In this document: in pieces, positions 1 to 10,094 of the stretch
Position numbering within the stretch: the stretch's first letter is position 1
Layout: each line of letters starts with the position of its first letter
NCBI GenBank assembly: GCA_019163335.1
Contig: JAFLKM010000053.1
Span: forward strand, 1-64,000
From: Desulfobulbaceae bacterium
GTDB taxonomy: Bacteria; Desulfobacterota; Desulfobulbia; Desulfobulbales; Desulfocapsaceae
Direction: 5' to 3'
Length of the DNA: 64,000 nucleotides
Made by a program: the position numbers and the translations under genes
The notes under the pieces: model-generated
Told to the model about the DNA's origin: nothing
The model's database searches: none
Seen by the model: the letters and a program-made list of their open reading frames with translations, nothing else

Positions 1-55
1 AAAAAACGGTGGAGTGTTTCTATCGGGGAAAAAGGATAGCCAGCCATGTGCGAGA

Positions 56-1160
56 GGTGAATTCAGGTTCCAAGTGCACCACCTGTTATGGAGTTGAACA
101 CTTCAAAAGCAGTCCGGTAGTTGAGGCATTTTCTTGGTCTATGATTGAGTATATTGACTACATTTGCAAGCTCAGATTCAGTTACTTTCAAGAAATCCGT
201 TCCTTTTGGAAAAAAACGCCTCAGCAGGCCATTCGTATTTTCATTGGTGCCTCTTTCCCAGCTTGCGTATGGCTTTGCAAAATATACCTGGAGTGACAAC
301 TTGTCTTCCAACTCACTGGATTTAGCGTTTTCACTTCCATTATCCAAGGTCAGTGTTTTGCAATAACTATTCGGTATCTGTTGAAAAAGATCCAGGCTGG
401 CAGCATTAAATGAAACCGCGGTACCATCTTTTGCCTTCCCCGCAAGAAGGTATCGTGATTTCCGTTCAACGTGAGTAACCAGCCGGCCCTGGTGGCGATA
501 ACCTACCATTGTATCTCCCTCCCAGTCTCCATACCGGGATCGCATGCCCACAACATCAGGTCGTTGGGATATGTCAACACGATTTGGGATAAGCCCTCTT
601 AATGACCCATAGCGCCGTTGCTTCCTGCGTTTCTTATGGGTGCGAACCAGATGCTTGAAAAGGGTGCCACCTTGTACGGTATCCTGGTAGATCCAATGAT
701 AGATGGTCTCGTGACTGACTCTCATCTTCTTTTTGCTGTGAGGAAAATCACGCTTCAGTCTTTTAGAAATAATTTCAGGAGACCAGCCCAAACGGAGCTT
801 CTCAACAACATAACATCGTAACTGTTCGTTGGAATGGCGGCGTTTATGCCGTGGGATTGTTTTTCTTTTCTCAGCAAAAGAGTGGGCCACTCGATCGCAA
901 TAGCAACCAAAAGTACGTTTGTTACGTTTGACTTCTCTGGATAAGGTTGTGTGAGAGCGGTTCAATCTTCGGCCTATTTCTCTCAGGGAGAGACCGTACT
1001 GGAGCAAATAGAAGAGACACTTTCTCTCGTGTTGGTTAAGATGATCGTAGGACATCGTTGGCTCCTGGTTTCTGAAGTTTGTGGTGAACCTCAAAATACC
1101 AGAATCCCCAGCGATGTCCTACTCTGTCTTCAGGTGGTGCACTTAGATGTTGAATTCACC
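56..1160 (-). mobile_element. IS30-family insertion sequence, complete
   Basis: The element is 1,105 bp with terminal inverted repeats at 56-85 and 1131-1160 that match at most positions over 30 bp (outer tips GGTGAATTCA and TGAATTCACC, inner GTGCACCACCTG and CAGGTGGTGCAC). It is flanked by the 3-bp direct repeat AGA (53-55 and 1161-1163), consistent with the short target duplications of IS30. One transposase gene fills it. The clean ends, target duplication and intact gene point to a recent insertion into istA. Confidence 0.92.
63..1055 (-). CDS. IS30-family transposase
   Basis: A 330-residue DDE transposase. The N-terminal half has the IS30 helix-turn-helix (LSLREIGRRLNRSHTTLSREVKRN), and the catalytic core shows the three acidic residues in their usual contexts: YGDWEGDTM, LTLDNGSE and WERGTNENTNG. 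Length is normal for the family (about 320-380). I chose the ATG at 1053-1055 because it has AGGAG six bases upstream and gives the usual start of the family; an upstream in-frame start at 1094 would add 13 residues. The stop codon lies inside the left inverted repeat. It catalyses excision and insertion of the element. Confidence 0.95.
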   Translation of the reverse strand: MSYDHLNQHERKCLFYLLQYGLSLREIGRRLNRSHTTLSREVKRNKRTFGCYCDRVAHSFAEKRKTIPRHKRRHSNEQLRCYVVEKLRLGWSPEIISKRLKRDFPHSKKKMRVSHETIYHWIYQDTVQGGTLFKHLVRTHKKRRKQRRYGSLRGLIPNRVDISQRPDVVGMRSRYGDWEGDTMVGYRHQGRLVTHVERKSRYLLAGKAKDGTAVSFNAASLDLFQQIPNSYCKTLTLDNGSENAKSSELEDKLSLQVYFAKPYASWERGTNENTNGLLRRFFPKGTDFLKVTESELANVVNILNHRPRKCLNYRTAFEVFNSITGGALGT

Positions 1161-1585
1161 AGATGAACGACAAGGCCGACATACAACTGTCAAGGAGCAC
1201 ATGCCGGTCAAACATCAGAAATATATGGAATGGACACCTGAACGGTTCAAGAACTGGGCCGCAAAGATTGGACCGGAGACACTCTGTCTCACCGAAACCC
1301 TGCTGGTGCAAAGAGCTCACCCACAACAGGCATATCGCAGCTTGCTGGGCATCCTGAGCCTTGGGAAATCCTATGGAGATGCACGTTTAGAGGCAGCTTG
1401 CTGCCGGGCCTTGTATATCAACGCCTTTTCGTACCGCTCGGTGGCATCCATTCTCAAAAGCGGACTGGATCACAAGCCTCTGCCCGAACCAGTCGGCGAC
1501 AAGAAGCCGGTTGAGCATGCCAATATCCGCGGCCAGCTTTATTACTCATCAAATACCCATTGAACGACTTCAAAGGAATTACAAA

Positions 1586-2323
1586 ATGTTACTTCATCCA
1601 ACACTTGAAAAACTGACCACCTTACGTCTAACCGGCATGGCTGCTGGCCTGCGGGATCAGGAAAACATCGATATCATAAATGACCTGGGGTTTGAAGAAC
1701 GCCTCGGCCTGCTCCTTGACCGCGAGCAGGCTGTAAGGGAAAGTACAAGAATGCAAGCCAGACTGCGTAAGGCAAAACTACGGCAAAACAGCGTCATTGA
1801 GGATATCGACTTCCGTCACCCTCGCGGCCTCGACAAATCTCTGCTTCTCAGATTGACCGATTGCCAATGGATCAAGGAGCACAACAATCTGCTCATCACC
1901 GGCCCCACCGGGGTGGGAAAATCATATCTTGCTTGCGCCTTCGCCCAGAAGGCATGCAGGGAAGGATACACGGCCCTTTATCTGCGGATGAGCAAGCTCT
2001 TTGAAGATCTCGCCCTGGCCAAGGGTGACGGGCGATACCTGAAGCTGCTCACCACCATTGCCAAAACCGACCTTCTGGTGCTCGATGACTTTGGTCTGGC
2101 GCCACTGAACCAGGAACAGCGCCATGACCTGCTGGAGATCCTCGAAGATCGTAACAGCATTAAATCAACGATTGTGACCAGTCAATTGCCCGAAGAAAAC
2201 TGGCATGAACAGATCGGCGATCCCACCTTGGCTGACGCCATTCTCGATCGCTTAGTGCATGCCGCCTACAGAATAAAACTTAAAGGAGAATCTATGAGAA
2301 AAAAGAAAGCCCGCTTGACCTGA
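1586..2323 (+). CDS. istB: IS21 transposition helper ATPase IstB
   Basis: A 245-residue AAA+ ATPase that helps IstA choose and engage target DNA. Walker A is GPTGVGKS and Walker B LLVLDDFG; the basic C-terminus (GESMRKKKAR) is intact. The start is the ATG at 1586, 8 bases after AAGGA; the longer in-frame ORF from 1511 would overlap the end of istA. The gene looks complete although its partner istA is broken by IS30. Confidence 0.95.
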   Translation: MLLHPTLEKLTTLRLTGMAAGLRDQENIDIINDLGFEERLGLLLDREQAVRESTRMQARLRKAKLRQNSVIEDIDFRHPRGLDKSLLLRLTDCQWIKEHNNLLITGPTGVGKSYLACAFAQKACREGYTALYLRMSKLFEDLALAKGDGRYLKLLTTIAKTDLLVLDDFGLAPLNQEQRHDLLEILEDRNSIKSTIVTSQLPEENWHEQIGDPTLADAILDRLVHAAYRIKLKGESMRKKKARLT

Positions 2324-2445
2324 AACCAGACAATAGAGTATTCAACAAAAAACAGCGTCGCTACGCTCCGACACCTTGGTCGGAATCAATGGAATGAGTG
2401 ATCGGAATGCCATGGAATCGGTGATCGGATTCAGTGGAATACGCA

Positions 2446-2854
2446 CTTAAGCCCGGATTTGCCCGGTACTGCCGGCATGGCTAATGAAATCAGCCAGGTG
2501 ATCCTCAACCTTCTGGTCAATGCGGCCCATACCATCAGCGAAAAGATCGGGCAGACGGAAGAGAAGGGCCAGGGGCAAATCACCGTGAGGACCGAGCGGG
2601 AGGATTCTTCGGTTCTTATCAGGATCACCGATACCGGCTGTGGGATTCCTGCGCCCATTCAAGACAGGATCTTCGATCCGTTTTTTACGACCAAGGCGGT
2701 TGGGCGGGGGACGGGGCAGGGACTGGCGATTGTGCATGATGTAGTGACGCGTAAACATGGCGGGAGTTTAAGTTTTGAAACGATACCCGGTGAAGGAACG
2801 ACGTTTACGATCCGGCTGCCGATTACTGCGGAGAGGAAATGCCATGGGGAGTGA
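2446..2854 (+). pseudogene. Sensor histidine kinase, 3' remnant (HATPase domain only)
   Basis: The reading frame emerges directly from the IS21 right end and encodes about 135 residues of a histidine kinase ATPase domain: N box (QVILNLLVNAAHT), G1 box (ITDTGCGIP), F box (IFDPFFTTK) and G2 (GRGTGQGLAIVHDVV). The sensor and dimerisation parts are missing, so IS21 truncated the gene. Its stop codon overlaps the start of the next kinase by 11 bases, which shows that the two kinases were once co-transcribed. The fragment has no start signal of its own. Confidence 0.85.
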
Positions 2855-5800
2855 GTCAATGATGCATGCTCAGGAGCGAATGGAATTATCTGGTGCTGAG
2901 GGAGAAAAGCACAGGATTACACGAGCCTCGATTTCCTCCGCTGCCCTGTCACGATGGAGTCGCTTGGCACTATGCTCTTTGCTTCTCGTGTTCGCTGCAC
3001 CGGTTCCTGCGGCCCAGGCCTTGGAACAAATCGTCCTGTAACTGCCTTGGACCCATCAGTTTCAGTTTGCTGGCTATTATGCCGCCATTGAACAGGGCTA
3101 TTACCAGGAGGCTGGTCTTGAGGTCACGCTCAAGGACGCGAGACCGGGAGTGACGGCTGTTGAAGAGGTGCTCTCCGGCCGGGCCCAATACGGAGTGGCC
3201 CGGTCCGAGCTTCTGCTCCATCGTCTGCAAGGAAAACCGGTGGTAGCCCTTGCCACCATTTTTCAACACTCGGCCATTATTCTGCTTGCCAAAGAGGATT
3301 CCGGCATCAGCACTCCCCGGGATATGATCGGTCGCCGGGTCATGCTCCTTGAAGGAGATAATGCGGCCGAGTACCTCGCCACCTTTATCCGTGCCGGGGT
3401 GAATCTGGATCAGATCAATGTCGTCCCCGCAAGCTTTAATATTCAAGACCTGATAGATGGGAAAACTGATGTCTTTAATGGCTATATCACCAATGAGCCT
3501 TATCTCCTGGAGAGAAGCAAGATCCCCTATACCATCATCAAGCCCATGGATTACGGCATTGATTTCTATGGGGACACCCTGTTTACCAGTGAAAGTGAAC
3601 TGGCGTCACACCCCGAGCAGGTCAAGGCCTTTCGGGCCGCCTCGATCCGTGGCTGGGAATATGCCATGTCCCATCGCGAGGAGATTATTACCCTGCTCAT
3701 CCAAAAATATAAGGCCGACAAGTCCCCATCCCATTTACGCTACGAAGCCAACGCCATGGACAGTCTAATCCTGCCGGATCTTGTTCCCATGGGACAGATG
3801 CTGGATAAACACTGGGAAAAGATGGCGGAAACCTACATGCAATTAGGTCTGGTCAAACCCGGCTACACCCTCAACAATTTTCTCTACACGCCGCCAGTTG
3901 CGCCGGACTATGTCCAAATGCGCTACCAGGCAATCGTCATGGCTATCGGTTTTGTCATGGCCTTTATCGTCATGCTCCTCTTTTTAAATCGTAAACTCAA
4001 GGGTCGCGTGGCCGAGCGAATGCAAGAGCTTGCCATGAGCGAAAAATTGTTTCGCTCAATTTACGACAACATGGCCAGTGGGGTCGCCATCTATGAAGCC
4101 AGGGACAATGGCAATGATTTTGTTATTAAAGACCTCAACCCTGCCGGTTGTCAGCATAGTAAGGTCATCCGCGAGAAGATCCTCAATAAAAGCGTTAAAG
4201 AGGTTTTCCCGGGTGTTGAGGAGCTTGGTCTTTTTGCGGTTTTGCAGCGCGTATGGCAGACGGGGAAGACTGAAAGTCTCTCCGCTTCCCTCTACCATGA
4301 CGACAGGGTAACCCAGTATATGGACAATTTTGTGGCGAAGCTGCCCTCGGGCCAGATCGTCTCGATCTTCAGCGATTTAACGGAGGAAGTTGAGGCGGGG
4401 AAAAAGCAGGACTTTTACCGAAAACGCCTTGAGGCCTTGTGGAATCTGTCCTCCATGGAGAGTGCCGATCTTAAAGGGATCGGTGAGGCCATCCTCCAGG
4501 AGGTCGTTGCCATCACCGGCAGCGAGTACGGATTTTACGGGCTGTTGGACGATAAGGAACAGATCCTCAATGTTTACGCCTGGTCGCAGCAGGCGATAGA
4601 ACAATGCGCAGTGGATAATGTCAGCCTTCAATTTTCCATCGCGGATTCCGGGGTATGGGGCAATGCGGTCAGAGAGAGAAAGCCCTTTATCCTCAAAGAC
4701 TATGCGCTAGATGCCCCCCATAAAAACGGGATCCCGGCCGGACATGTTTCTTTGAGCAGGGTGCTCTCCGTTCCCATTCTGATGGGAGGCAGAATAGTGG
4801 CCGTGGCCGCCGTTGCCAATAAACGGACCGATTATTTGGAAGAGGACGTCGAACAAATCACTGCCTTTTTGAAGAGCGCCCAGGTTGTTATTGAGCGGAA
4901 ACAGCATGAGATGGCCCTGGTTGAGGCAAAGGAAGAGTGGCAGAAATCCTTTGACGCCATCCCTGATCTTGTCACTATCCGGGACAAAAATATGCGCCTT
5001 GTTCGTGCTAATAAGGCGACCGAGCAATTTTTTAATGTTCAGTCGGGAGGACTGCAGGGCAGGTACTGTTATGAAGTGTTCAGCTGCACCGATCAACTCT
5101 GTCCCGGATGTCCGAAACTCGATACAACGAAAGATCACAAGATTGGTCACGAAACGATTACATATGAGATGAAGGGTAAAATATTTCTCAAATCCTTTGC
5201 CTCCATTGAAGATGAGTCGGGCCAGCCAAAGTATTTTATTACTATTGCCAAAGACATCACCGCTCAGAAACGGCTTGAGGAGGAGCTTTTCCAGGCCCAG
5301 AAAATGGAAGCCATCGGCACCCTGGCCGGGGGGATCGCCCATGATTTCAACAATCTTCTGGCTGCTATTCTTGGTTATGCGGAACTGATCAAGCAAGGTC
5401 TGCAAGCGGGAACAGCAACGGTGGATGATATCCAACAGATCATTGCCGCAGGTCGCAGGGCCGGCGCCCTTGTCCAGCAGATTCTTGATTTCAGCCACAA
5501 GACCACGCAGCAGCTGCAGCCGGTACAGCCAGCTCTGATTGTGCGCGAGGTTTTGCAGCTGCTGCGTGCCAGCTTGCCAGCCAGCATTGAAATTCAGGAG
5601 AATATTGATCCGGACTGTGGAGTCATCCTGGCTGATCCAACCAAATTCTATCAAGTCATCATGAACCTGTGCACCAATGCCTTCCAGTCCATGAAGGAGG
5701 AAAAAGGGATTCTGCGGGTCACCCTCGAACGCCGGGAAAGAACCGGGGCAGAGACCCGAAAGGGCAGTTTTGCAGCAGTTCCCTGTGTCGTCCTGTCGAT

Positions 5801-6467
5801 CAGCGATACCGGATGCGGGATGAGTCCCGAGACCATGGCCCATATCTTTGATCCTTTCTTCAGTACCAAAGAGAAAGGCAAGGGGACTGGACTTGGCCTG
5901 TCGGTGGTGCATGGAATTGTCGGGGGGTATAAAGGGAGTATCGATGTCCAAAGCAGTCCGGGGAAGGGGAGTATTTTCCGTGTCCAGATCCCGGTTATGG
6001 CCCAGCCGCTGATGCCGGTGGAACTACCGAAGAAAAAAGAGGAAAAAGAGGCGACCAAGCTTTTCGGCACGGAACGGATACTTGTTATTGATGATGAGTT
6101 TCTTCTGGTCAAGGTCAGTCAGAGGATGCTGGAAGATTTTGGCTATACGGTGACGGGAACCATGGACAGCAAGCAGGCCCTGGCGATGGTCCAGGCCGAT
6201 CCGCAGCAGTTTGACCTGATCATCACCGACCAGACCATGCCGGGAATGACGGGTTCGGAACTGGCCAGGGCGGTACTGGCCCTTGTTCCAACCATGCCAA
6301 TTATTCTCTGCACCGGGCACAGCGCCGTCACCTCGAAGGAAGAGGCTCTGGCCATGGGCATCAGGAGGTATCTTTACAAGCCCCTGCAGGTGGATGAACT
6401 GGTGCGGACGGTTAGAGAGGTGTTGAATGAACAGGGTGAAGAGAGAAGATTGAACAACGAAGATTGA
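2844..6467 (+). pseudogene. Hybrid sensor histidine kinase with periplasmic binding-protein-like sensor; internal TAA
   Basis: The frame starts at ATG 2844 (GAGAGGA six bases upstream) with a signal peptide, then reads TAA at 3039-3041 and continues in the same frame to 6467. Across the stop the protein reads EQIVL-stop-LPWTHQFQFAGYYAA, a typical NMT1/THI5-like binding-protein start with glutamine (CAA) expected at the stop. Downstream domains: rest of the NMT1-like domain to about residue 330, one membrane helix (about 363-383), PAS, GAF, PAS, HisKA (His about 833 in IAHDFNN), HATPase, and a receiver domain (Asp about 1129 in LIITDQTMPG). Without readthrough only an internal start (GTG 3150) could be used and the signal peptide would be lost. 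Probably a recent pseudogene; a sequencing error is the alternative. Confidence 0.8.
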
Positions 6468-6472
6468 AGGAC

Positions 6473-6493
6473 AACCCTGATAAACGGGATAAG
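6473..6493. repeat. Dispersed palindrome, family A (CCCGTTTATCGGG type)
   Basis: Copy of the intergenic palindrome, here ACCCTGATAAACGGGATAAG, between the hybrid kinase stop and the HDOD gene. The short stem around an ATAAA loop recurs about a dozen times in this window. Confidence 0.7.
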
Positions 6494-6557
6494 GGGAAGG
6501 ACGGTTGGTCGAAAAAGGCCTTCCCGGCTTCTGATAATCTGAAATGGGAGAGATGTG

Positions 6558-7784
6558 ATGACGCAACGACGGATTCTTTTTGTGGACGATGATCCCAATA
6601 TCCTCTCGGGTATTCGCCGTTCACTGCGTTCCATGCGGGATGATTTTGAACTGCACTTTGCCGAAAGCGGCAGAGACGCGCTGGAGATGATGGGTGGGAG
6701 TCCCTTTGACGTGGTGGTCTCCGATATGCGGATGCCGGGGATGGACGGCGCAGAATTTCTGGAAAAGGTCCAGGAGTTGTATCCTTGCACCATCCGGATC
6801 ATGCTCACCGGGCAGGCCGATCAGAATTCGATTCTGCGCACGGTCGGGGTCGTGCACCAGTTTCTCGAGAAACCAAGCACTCCTGATATCCTCAAATCAG
6901 TGTTGATTCGCGCCAGTGCCCTCTACGGATTGCTTGCCGATGACAAGATGAAGGGACTCGTTTCGCAGATTGAAAGTCTTCCCAGTCTGCCGGATATGTA
7001 TGCCAGATTGCAGCGGGCCATGGTCACGCCGGATGTGTCAGTGGATCAGGTGGCGGCGATTATTGAGCAGGATATGGCCATGAGCGCCAAGGTGCTCCAG
7101 CTTGTTAACTCGGCTTTTTTCGGTCTGTTTCAACGGGTTGAAAGCCCGGCTCGCGCCGTTGCTCTCCTGGGGCTGGAGACGATCAAAGGGCTGGTCCTGG
7201 GGGTTCAGGTTTTTTCCGGGATGAAGAGCCGGAGCAAGCTTTTTTCCCTTAATAAGCTGATGCAGCACTCCATGGCCGTGGGTGCCTGCGCCAAGAAAAT
7301 AGCCGCCGCCGAGACCGACGACAAGGCTCTTATTGATCACAGCTTTATTGGCGGCATTCTCCATGATGTGGGGAAGCTGGTGCTCGCATCCCGAATGCCC
7401 GCTCAGTTTGATCAGGCGATTTTGCTTGCCCGCGAGCAGCATTGTTCGTTGCGTGAAGCCGAAATCCAGATCTTTCACACAGGGCATGGCCGGGTGGGAG
7501 CCTATCTTATCGGGCTCTGGGGTCTGCCGGGGCCCGTGGTAGAAGCCATCGGCTTTCATCACTGCCTGGATGGTTATCCCGCGGATTCTTTCAGCCCGGC
7601 CCTGGCTGTCCATGTCGCCAACGCCCTCTATTATAGCCATGTCGCGCAAGGAACTGAAGAAGAGACAGAAAAGAAAATTATCGGTGCGCCCACCGGTCTT
7701 GATGACAACTATCTGAAAAAAATCGGGATGAGTGATAAGGTCGAGGGCTGGCGCGAGATGTGCGCTGAAATGCTACAGCAATAA
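6558..7784 (+). CDS. Response regulator with HDOD output domain
   Basis: A 408-residue cytoplasmic protein. Residues 5-120 are a receiver domain (FVDDDPN, phospho-acceptor Asp in VVVSDMRMPG, Lys in FLEKPS). Residues about 140-340 form an HDOD domain (IESLPSLPDMYARLQ, LVNSAFFG, GGILHDVGKLVLA, GRVGAYLIGLWGLP), a catalytically uncertain relative of HD phosphohydrolases used in signalling. The ATG at 6558 is preferred over the GTG just before it because GGGAG lies seven bases upstream. Located 90 bp after the hybrid kinase, it is a plausible output partner of that now damaged kinase, though the target is unknown. Confidence 0.9.
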   Translation: MTQRRILFVDDDPNILSGIRRSLRSMRDDFELHFAESGRDALEMMGGSPFDVVVSDMRMPGMDGAEFLEKVQELYPCTIRIMLTGQADQNSILRTVGVVHQFLEKPSTPDILKSVLIRASALYGLLADDKMKGLVSQIESLPSLPDMYARLQRAMVTPDVSVDQVAAIIEQDMAMSAKVLQLVNSAFFGLFQRVESPARAVALLGLETIKGLVLGVQVFSGMKSRSKLFSLNKLMQHSMAVGACAKKIAAAETDDKALIDHSFIGGILHDVGKLVLASRMPAQFDQAILLAREQHCSLREAEIQIFHTGHGRVGAYLIGLWGLPGPVVEAIGFHHCLDGYPADSFSPALAVHVANALYYSHVAQGTEEETEKKIIGAPTGLDDNYLKKIGMSDKVEGWREMCAEMLQQ

Positions 7785-7873
7785 CTGGATACCAGGCCAG
7801 CTTCTTGGCTTTTGGCGCACTATTTCCTGGAAAAGGGGACGGTAGTCGTACCAGGTGCTTGCAGAATACCACA

Positions 7874-7956
7874 CCGTCATTCCCGAGTGCTTTTATCGGG
7901 AATCCAGTTTCGCAAATTAAGTGTGCTATGGATCCCCGCCTGCGCGGGAATGACGG
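7874..7956. repeat. Inverted-repeat element with CCGTCATTCCCG ends
   Basis: An 83-bp intergenic element whose ends are inverted copies (CCGTCATTCCCG and GGGAATGACGG), with inner inverted segments TCGGGAATCCA and ATGGATCCCCGC. The end sequence resembles the widespread CGTCATTCCCGCG-type dispersed repeats. It lies between convergent genes (HDOD regulator and edd), where it could also act as a transcription barrier. Confidence 0.7.
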
Positions 7957-8035
7957 CTATTGGACATAAATCCTCATTTTGCAGGTAAGCGAGGGTGCGA
8001 GACTCCGAGAGGCTCAGGACAACTACCGTTTTGGT

Positions 8036-9868
8036 TCAATCTTCCTCGTCATAGGTAAAAAGAGAGCTGGCCCCCTCTTCGGCGCCAAGGAGATTTTTTC
8101 GTAAAGGGGCAAAGATCTGGCGCCCCAGGCCATACCGTTCACCGCTAAGATCGGCTTTGGCCGGAGGCCTGGCTGCCAGTTCCTCATCACTGACCAGAAG
8201 CTGCAGGACGCCGCTGCCGCTGAGGGTGATCAGATCGCCATTTACGATCTTGGCGATCATCCCGCCGGCCAGGGCCTCCGGGGTCAGGTGGATGGCGAAG
8301 GGCACCTTGCCCGAGGCCCCGGACAGTCGGCCATCGGTGACAAGGCCTACCTTGAATCCCCTATCCATGATGATGGAGAGATAGGTTATCAGCTTATGCA
8401 ACTCGGGCATGCCATTGGCCCGTGGGCCCTGAAATCGCACCACCGCGATCAGGTCACGGTCCATCTTCCCGGCGGCAAATGCCTCCGCCATCTCGTCCTG
8501 GCTATGAAAGATCATGGCCGGGGCAGTGACCTCGGTCTTGACCCCTTGTGTCAGGGACGAGACCTTGATGATGGCCCGGCCCAGATTGCCGCGCAGCAGC
8601 CTGATCCCGCCGCTTGCGGCAAAGGGGCGGCTGATCGTGGTAATGACCTCGGTGTCCGCCGATCCTTCCGGCTCTGTTTCCCAGACAAGCCTCCCGTTTT
8701 TTTCTTCCGGCATCCTGGTGTAACGTTCCAGCCCCTGACCAGCCACCGTCAGCACGTCATTGTGCAAATAGCCGTTTTCCAGCAGCTCCTTGATAAAGAC
8801 GGTCATGCCCCCGGCCTGTTGAAAGGAGTTGATATCCCCGGGGCCGTTGGGGTAGATGCGCATGATCAGTGGCACCCCATCGGAGAGTTCGGAAAAATCA
8901 TCCCAGGTGATCCTGATCCCGGCGGCCCGGGCAATGGCCACCAGGTGCATGGTCTCATTGGTGGAGCCGCCGGAGGCCAGCAGCCCGACCAGGGCATTGA
9001 CCACTGATTTTTCGCTGATCACATGACCGATGGGGGTGTAGGGGGTCTCTTTCTCCTGCTGGCCTGCAAGCAGGGTAACCCGGGCGGCCGCGGCCTGGGT
9101 GAGCAGCTCGCGCAACGGGGTTTCGGCATTGACAAAGGAGGCGCCGGGCAAATGCATGCCCAGCATCTCGGCGATCAACTGGTTGGTGTTGGCGGTTCCG
9201 AAAAAGGTGCAGGTGCCGGGGCTGTGATAGGCATGGTGCTCATACTCGAGCATCACATCACGGCTGATCTCGCCCTGGGCAAAGCGTTCCCGGGCCTGGG
9301 CTTTGTCCTTGTTCGCCACCCCGGAGGTCATCGGGCCGGACGGCACCAGCAGCATGGGCAGGTGCCCGAATTGCAGTCCACCCATAAGCAGACCGGGCAT
9401 GATCTTGTCACAGACCCCAAGCAGCAGGGCGCCGTCAAAGACGTTATGGGAGAGGGCGATGATGACGGACATGGCAATGACATCGCGGCTGATCATGCTG
9501 AGATCCATGCCGGGCTCCCCTTGGGTCACCCCGTCACACATGGCCGGCACACCACCCGCCACCTGGCAGATTCCGCCGCCTTCCACCACCACCTTCTTGA
9601 TGATATCCGGATATTTACCGTAGGGATTATGGGCTGAAACCAGATCGTTGTAACTGGTGATGATGCCGATATTGGGCATTCGTTCATCGCGGATGATCAT
9701 GCAGGCACCGCTGTCGCAACTGGCCACATGGGCCAGGTTGCTGCAGGGCAGATGATGACGGAAGGGGATATCGCTGCGCGCCTCTTCCAGTCGTTGCAGG
9801 TATTTGCTGCGATGTTCGGCACTGCGCTCGACAATGCGCTTTGTTACTTGCTGGACGACGCTGTTCAT
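8036..9868 (-). CDS. edd: Phosphogluconate dehydratase
   Basis: A 610-residue member of the IlvD/Edd family that dehydrates 6-phosphogluconate to 2-keto-3-deoxy-6-phosphogluconate, the committing step of the Entner-Doudoroff pathway. Family motifs include GIITSYNDLVSAHNPY, GGGICQVAGGVPAMCDGVTQG, SHNVFDGALLLGVCDKI, ASGGSTNETMH and TDGRLSGASGKVP; the cysteines in these segments are those expected to hold the iron-sulfur cluster. Length is as in E. coli Edd (about 603). AGGAG six bases before the ATG supports the start. It lies downstream of zwf and pgl on the same strand, but no eda (aldolase) gene is in the window. Confidence 0.96.
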   Translation of the reverse strand: MNSVVQQVTKRIVERSAEHRSKYLQRLEEARSDIPFRHHLPCSNLAHVASCDSGACMIIRDERMPNIGIITSYNDLVSAHNPYGKYPDIIKKVVVEGGGICQVAGGVPAMCDGVTQGEPGMDLSMISRDVIAMSVIIALSHNVFDGALLLGVCDKIMPGLLMGGLQFGHLPMLLVPSGPMTSGVANKDKAQARERFAQGEISRDVMLEYEHHAYHSPGTCTFFGTANTNQLIAEMLGMHLPGASFVNAETPLRELLTQAAAARVTLLAGQQEKETPYTPIGHVISEKSVVNALVGLLASGGSTNETMHLVAIARAAGIRITWDDFSELSDGVPLIMRIYPNGPGDINSFQQAGGMTVFIKELLENGYLHNDVLTVAGQGLERYTRMPEEKNGRLVWETEPEGSADTEVITTISRPFAASGGIRLLRGNLGRAIIKVSSLTQGVKTEVTAPAMIFHSQDEMAEAFAAGKMDRDLIAVVRFQGPRANGMPELHKLITYLSIIMDRGFKVGLVTDGRLSGASGKVPFAIHLTPEALAGGMIAKIVNGDLITLSGSGVLQLLVSDEELAARPPAKADLSGERYGLGRQIFAPLRKNLLGAEEGASSLFTYDEED

Positions 9869-9971
9869 AATGGACTCCTGGGGGATTTTGGTGGTTGTGG
9901 CAAGGTTGAAAGCAGAAGGGGTTTAGGACTGAATTTTAATAAAAATGCATAATAAAACAGCATGTTATGGA

Positions 9972-10040
9972 GTAGGTCGGGTTTCAATCCGACGATGGGC
10001 TTGCTGCGTACCTCAGTTCTCGGGCTAAAGCGCGACCTAC
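9972..10040. repeat. REPIN-like paired palindrome, family B
   Basis: About 69 bp opening with GTAGGTCGGGTTTCAATCCG and closing with GCGCGACCTAC, so that the two ends are inverted copies flanking a loop with GGGCTTGC. It lies between pgl and edd and could reduce edd expression or stabilise upstream mRNA. Similar elements occur near 30.3, 45.3 and 48.8 kb. Confidence 0.8.
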
Positions 10041-10094
10041 TATAAAATGGTAGATATGTACGAAAATCAGTATTCAGCCTGAACAACCTCTCAT

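Larger units (their letters stand above)
1..1563 (+). pseudogene. istA: IS21 transposase IstA, C-terminal part, disrupted by IS30 insertion
   Basis: Bases 1-55 read as an IstA segment (FYRGKRIASHVR) and bases 1164-1563 as the following segment (DERQGRHTTVKEHMP, then the EWTPERFKNWAAKIGP and LGILSLGKSYGDARLEAAC regions typical of IstA). Removing bases 56-1163, that is the IS30 element plus one copy of AGA, joins the two parts in frame. The C-terminus (ending at the TGA 1561-1563) is complete; the N-terminal DDE domain lies off the left edge. The gene cannot make a full transposase, so this IS21 copy is presumably immobile unless helped in trans. Confidence 0.9.
1..2445 (+). mobile_element. IS21-family insertion sequence, left end outside window, interrupted by IS30
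   Basis: The element holds an istA remnant (both sides of a nested IS30 copy) followed by an intact istB, the gene order that defines IS21. After istB (2323) come several copies of a short motif of the type TGGTCGGAAT / GTGATCGGAT, which is how IS21 ends are built, and the right tip is near 2445 (ending ACGCA). Beyond it the sequence changes abruptly into the middle of a histidine kinase ATPase domain, so the element inserted into that gene. The left tip is not in the window. Exact tip is inferred, not confirmed by a target duplication. Confidence 0.85.

Noticed and set aside
4707-5951. Long minus-strand open frame (414 codons) opposite the hybrid kinase
   Set aside because: It lies entirely within the kinase coding region, has no recognisable domain and reflects the base composition of the gene on the other strand. 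The same applies to long opposite-strand frames at 12615-13799, 26342-27445 and 51841-52767.
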